64,000 nt of DNA from Phyllobacterium zundukense (GTDB lineage Bacteria > Pseudomonadota > Alphaproteobacteria > Rhizobiales > Rhizobiaceae), in the NCBI RefSeq assembly GCF_025452195.1, contig NZ_CP104969.1:266001-330000 (forward strand), in the 5' to 3' direction. The notes below the pieces were generated by a model. The model saw only the letters and a list, made by a program, of their open reading frames with translations. It was not told the DNA's origin and did not search any database. The first letter of the stretch is position 1; each line of letters starts with the position of its first letter. Below, piece by piece: positions 60,404 to 64,000 of this stretch. Both the position numbers and the translations under genes were made by a program.

Positions 60404-60943
60404 ATGACTGATATTTGGTTTCGTACGGGTGAAGCAACGGTTCTGGCTGCGGAGGGTCAGGTGACCGACGCCATGCCGGAGGTTGTCATCGGCTCGGTCA
60501 GGGGTCCGGTCGGGCAGGCATTTGCGTCGATGATGGGGCAGGTCAAGGGTCACACACGTATGTTCGTGGTGCGGGATCTCAACCAGGCGGTACGGCCGGC
60601 CACGATGATGACTACAAAGGTCACAATCAAGAACATGGTATATGCGGAACTGCTTGGCGGGGTCGTACAGGCGGCGATGGGCGATGCGATCGTCGACTGT
60701 CTCATCGAAGATATTCTTCCCCGCGATCAAGCCGATGAGCTCTGCATGATCATTACCGTCTGGCTCGATCCTCGCTGCGCCGATGACGAAAATCTCGACC
60801 ACAAGGACCTTTACCGCACCAACTACGAAGCGACGAAGCTCGCAATTTCCCGGGCGATGACGGGGAGGCCCACGGTCGAAGAATTGATCGCCAACCGCAA
60901 GACCGTCAAACATTACGCGCTTGAAGGCATCATCGATTATTGA
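60404..60943 (+). CDS. Formaldehyde-activating enzyme (Fae) homologue without the catalytic His
   Basis: A 179-residue Fae-fold protein. Conserved blocks: GSVRGPVGQAFASMMGQVKG, RPATMMTTKVTIKN and NYEATKLAISRAM. Fae joins formaldehyde to tetrahydromethanopterin; its catalytic His stands in AHIDLIIG. Here the same place reads AMPEVVIG (M24). No other H4MPT genes (mch, mtdB, fhc) are in the window. It may be a Fae-like protein (as in non-methylotrophs) with a different ligand, e.g. another pterin or aldehyde. GAGGG before ATG 60404 decides the start. Monocistronic. Confidence 0.85.
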   Translation: MTDIWFRTGEATVLAAEGQVTDAMPEVVIGSVRGPVGQAFASMMGQVKGHTRMFVVRDLNQAVRPATMMTTKVTIKNMVYAELLGGVVQAAMGDAIVDCLIEDILPRDQADELCMIITVWLDPRCADDENLDHKDLYRTNYEATKLAISRAMTGRPTVEELIANRKTVKHYALEGIIDY

Positions 60944-60981
60944 TCGCCTGTTCGCATGCGGCAAATCCCGAACGGGTTCTG

Positions 60982-61932
60982 TTAATAGGTCACCGTCACG
61001 ACGATTGTATCGCTGTAGAGGCCGGGCGTCGGTGTAGTCTGAGGCGGAATGCGTGCATAGACAGGCAGGTTTTGCGTCACACCAGTCCCGGTACCGCCAA
61101 GCGTATTGGTGCCCGAAGTATCTCCCCAAGGCAAGGCGCGTGCCACGTCCCGGTAAAGACCATAGGTGACGAATTCGGCACCTTTGGTCATGCGTCTTGC
61201 TGTCGGTCCAGCATTCGCACCGCCTGGACCAAGCGCCACGACATACGGTGTGTTCGGTGAACAGTTGACCGACACCTGACCATTCTGGTCGATATTGGCG
61301 CTCAATACGCCGCGATTGCCGAAATCGATATTCTGCGCCGACACCAGGCAATCTTTTACGGTTTGCAGGCTGACGGTAAAGTTGGTGGTTCCTGATGCCC
61401 CGGAGAGACTGGCGCATCCTGCCCCGTCGTCAAAACGATAACGGAACGTCGTCTGGGCGCCGGAAAAGTTCGATGAATAGCTCCCGACCGGCGCCGTTGC
61501 CTGATTGGGGAAGATTTGCCCATACATTGTAACAGTTGTCGACCCGGATCCTAGCAGCGCGGGTATATCGACAAAAAACTGCGGGGGTCTGGCGGGAAAC
61601 GCCCACGTCCATGATCCCCAGACGGTTTGCCGGGCCGGATCCTGGTAGAGTTGATAGTTGAGCGCTATCGGGCCGGTCATCAATCGCGCCGCTGAAGTTG
61701 CGCCGCCGGTGCCTGCATTGAGGTTGGGACAAATCAGGACGCGGCGAAATAGACCGAGTGCCGCCGAACAGTTTGCCGTGAGGCTCGTTGTCCCGTTGAT
61801 CGCGGCGCCGGATAATGGGCTTCCGGAAAATATCATATTGGAGGTACTGAATGTGCAGGACTGGGCGTGTATTTGTGTCGGCAACATCTGCAGGCAAATG
61901 AACAGCAGAAAACCGGTCAGCAAACGTTTCAC
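60982..61932 (-). CDS. Spore coat U (SCPU) domain fimbrial protein, two-domain
   Basis: A 316-residue secreted protein: signal peptide RLLTGFLLFICLQMLPTQIHA, then two SCPU domains (~25-165 and ~170-316), each with paired cysteines (QSCTFSTSNMIFSG...TANCSAALG; AGCASL...KDCLVSAQNIDFGNRG) and a terminal ...YSDTIVVTVTY beta-strand. In Csu-type archaic chaperone-usher systems the two-domain subunit is the tip adhesin. Start GTG 61932 overlaps the usher stop (GTGA). It is the last gene of the pilus operon in the window. Confidence 0.85.
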   Translation of the reverse strand: MKRLLTGFLLFICLQMLPTQIHAQSCTFSTSNMIFSGSPLSGAAINGTTSLTANCSAALGLFRRVLICPNLNAGTGGATSAARLMTGPIALNYQLYQDPARQTVWGSWTWAFPARPPQFFVDIPALLGSGSTTVTMYGQIFPNQATAPVGSYSSNFSGAQTTFRYRFDDGAGCASLSGASGTTNFTVSLQTVKDCLVSAQNIDFGNRGVLSANIDQNGQVSVNCSPNTPYVVALGPGGANAGPTARRMTKGAEFVTYGLYRDVARALPWGDTSGTNTLGGTGTGVTQNLPVYARIPPQTTPTPGLYSDTIVVTVTY

Positions 61933-64000
61933 GAGCAAACCACACTCTTGATCTTGACCTGCACCCCCTGCTTTGCCTGATACGGAAAACGCGCCCGGCA
62001 ACTCTTGCCATCCTCAAGGTCGACAACAATGTCGTTCTGTGCTCCAAGCGCGGAAATATAGGCTTCGCCGTCATATCCGATCACAAATTCTTTGCCTGTC
62101 CTTTCCACATGGCCACGCAGGCCGGCTTCCAGGGCCTTACCGCTCGCATCAAGAAGCGTGACAAGCGCAGAAGCGGTCGTTTCTTCCACGTCGAAGTTAA
62201 TAACGACGCCGCTGCGATCTGCGGGCACAACCACGTTGCGCGTCGAGCCGACGCTTGCGTCGACGGGCAGATTTTTCGGATCGATGGCCACGATATTCGG
62301 CTCATACGATCTGAGATTTGGCACCAGTATCCGTCCGCTCCGGTTTGTACGCCCAACCGGGCGGTTCTCGAATGAAACGTCGATATCCGGCGCGCCGACA
62401 TCCACGACCGCGAAGGCATCGTCTATGCGGTTGGTGGCAAAGACGCCTCCTGAAGCGACGGCAATCGCCCCATCAACCTGCGCATTGGCGCGAACCGTAT
62501 CGTTGAATTGCTGCACGCTACCTTCGATCCTTGCATAGCGCGCCCGGTAACTCGCGGACGCGGAACGGTCCGGGTTGCTGCCTTCGCTGGTTCTCAGGCG
62601 CCATCCATAGCTGCCCTCCTCCTGCCTTTCCGATTTCGCCACATCGATAAAACCCGCTGGTCCGTCGGCGGTCTGCTCGTAACCGGTCGAAACATTGATG
62701 TCATTGTCGAACGGGATGGTGAGCCCGGCAAAGACACCGAAACTCTCGCTGTCTTCCAAGTCTGTAAAGGCAGTGGCGTAGAATGAACTGCTCTTGAACA
62801 ATGACTAGCTGAAGGATGCCCCGATGATCTTGCTGTCATCGCCTTTGTCGAGGTCGAGCTGCGTATAGGAGAAGTTCAGATTGCTGCGATCGAATGGTCC
62901 CGGCGTTGACAGGGTGACCTGCGCCAGCGACCGTGGTACGCGCGGGCTGAAGACGCTGACGCCGCTCGGATCAAAAATCGGATCGAGTTCATCGTCTGCA
63001 GACACAGAGGCGATGTCGTCGTAGCTACCAAAAGCCTGTTGCAAGCGCGCGAACAAGGTGTAGTTGCCATGCGTGACTTCCACAGACCCGTTGAGGATCA
63101 TGCCGGCGTCGCCATCATGACTACTTCCAGCGGCAGCGACCGAGGCTACTCCATAGGCGCCTAGTGGAAACGCCGCCCCAATGCCGCCGTTGAGTAGATC
63201 CACCCCGCCTTCGAAATGCCCTTCCAGGGTCAGCCAATTGGTGAGACCATAACGGAAGGTGGCGACGCCCATCGGAGCACCGTCATAGTCGTTGGACTCG
63301 GTACCGTAGTTTCGGCGCGGAAAGCCGAGATCCGCAGAAAAATCGATCAGCCCTTTTTGCAGCAACAGGCTCGACGAATAAAATGGCAGCGTCGTTCGCG
63401 TCTCGCGCCCCAATGTATCCCGCAGGACAATCTGCGCCTCGCCCTGTCCGGAAAAAACTGGAAAGTTTGTCACCTCGAATGGTCCGGAAGGCACTGCCCC
63501 GCTATAGGTCCTGACATTCTGCGTATAGACCTCAAGCGTCGAGGGCACCGCCGCAGTGCCCGAAAGAATGGGCACGGGCAACGTTACGAGATCTGGACGC
63601 AGGGAAAAATTGCGCTGCACCTGCATGCCGCCCAGAAAGACCGGCCGTGTCCACGGCAGGCCTCCCGAGATGAAATCTCCGGCGCGGTAGGTGATCAGCC
63701 GTTCGGCATCGGAGTAACTCCACGTGGTATTTAGCCTTTTCACTCCCTCGAGCTCGCCATCCGACATGTTTGCCGTAAAGGATTGATTCAGCGTTCCATA
63801 GGGGCTGAAGAACCGCGCATCGAACCCGCCGGAGATTCCCTGGAATGGTTTGACATTGCCATCCATAAGGTCATTGCTACCCGCGAAAAGCGAATAATTT
63901 AGCACGGCGCCGTAACTCGACTGGGGTTTTTGCGCCTTGTCGTCCGTTGTTACCTTGGGACTTATGTCAATGACCTTCGCCGCACGAGCGCTGTCATCAA
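61929..64000 (-). pseudogene. Fimbrial outer-membrane usher, interrupted by an in-frame TAG, 5' end outside the window
   Basis: Reads from the window edge through SSYGAVLNYSLFAGSND, AGDFISGGLPWTRPVFLGGM and many beta-strand repeats to GASFS, where TAG (62805-62807) interrupts. The same frame goes on at once as SLFKSSSFYATAFTDLEDSE and ends at 61929 with the usher C-terminal domain (CRARFPYQAKQGVQVKIKSV). One base change would restore it, so this is a nonsense mutation, not a frameshift. TTG 62801 could restart translation of the C-terminal 290 residues, but a split usher would not be expected to form the 24-strand pore. Csu/archaic type, by the SCPU partner. Confidence 0.88.

Overview
This 64 kb window looks like chromosome or chromid DNA of an alphaproteobacterium of the order Hyphomicrobiales (Phyllobacterium/Ochrobactrum/Mesorhizobium-like). 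Support: a rhizobial-type palindromic intergenic element at 30960-31020, DUF930, DUF763 and DUF6481 family genes, PPi-type phosphofructokinase, an ExsH-like RTX/GH16 glycanase, and many ABC and TTT importers of organic acids, sugars and amino-acid derivatives. No rRNA, tRNA, CRISPR array, insertion sequence or phage gene was seen. It is an accessory, catabolism-rich region.

Layout. (1) 1-5875: a partial and two complete tandem tartrate/malate-type dehydrogenases, a PdxA2-like dehydrogenase, a divergent fluoroacetate-dehalogenase-like hydrolase and a two-gene chromate transporter. (2) 6024-12624: one minus-strand operon MmgE/PrpD - TctC - TctB - TctA - MmgE/PrpD - SDR. A 17-bp word, arranged as an inverted repeat, occurs in the promoter of this operon and in the dehydrogenase/dehalogenase divergent promoter, so regions 1 and 2 look like one regulon for an unidentified hydroxy- or dicarboxylic acid. 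(3) 12752-22184: peptide/opine-type ABC importer, two DAO-type flavin oxidoreductases, an SDR and a MarR regulator; the fused ATPase gene is a separate unit closed by a strong terminator. (4) 22458-30934: PAS-PAS-PAS-GGDEF-EAL protein, FAD-binding dehydrogenase, MarR-GNAT fusion with a perfect palindromic operator, frameshifted DUF1254 gene, orphan HigA-like protein, ArsC-like protein lacking the catalytic Cys, and an unknown gene. (5) 31018-36526: ABC exporter, DUF6481, cold-shock protein, frameshifted DUF763 gene, PPi-PFK. (6) 36624-40170: Lrp regulator and polar amino-acid ABC system. (7) 40226-42660: SDR with divergent LysR, DedA. (8) 42662-48699: CUT2 sugar ABC system with a sugar dehydrogenase, dienelactone hydrolase, TetR with paired operators, small ORF. 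(9) 49082-60943: RTX-GH16 glycanase, PaoABC-type molybdenum aldehyde oxidoreductase with a small membrane protein, two-component system, adenylate cyclase, DUF930, TerC, and a Fae homologue without its catalytic His. (10) 60982-64000: SCPU-type fimbrial subunit and an outer-membrane usher interrupted by an in-frame TAG.

Recurrent themes: solute-binding-protein genes are followed by intercistronic hairpins that would favour the binding protein over its permeases; several homologues lack the family's catalytic residue (SDR, ArsC, Fae); and three genes are broken, two of them at short homopolymers, so sequencing error has to be weighed against true pseudogenes.
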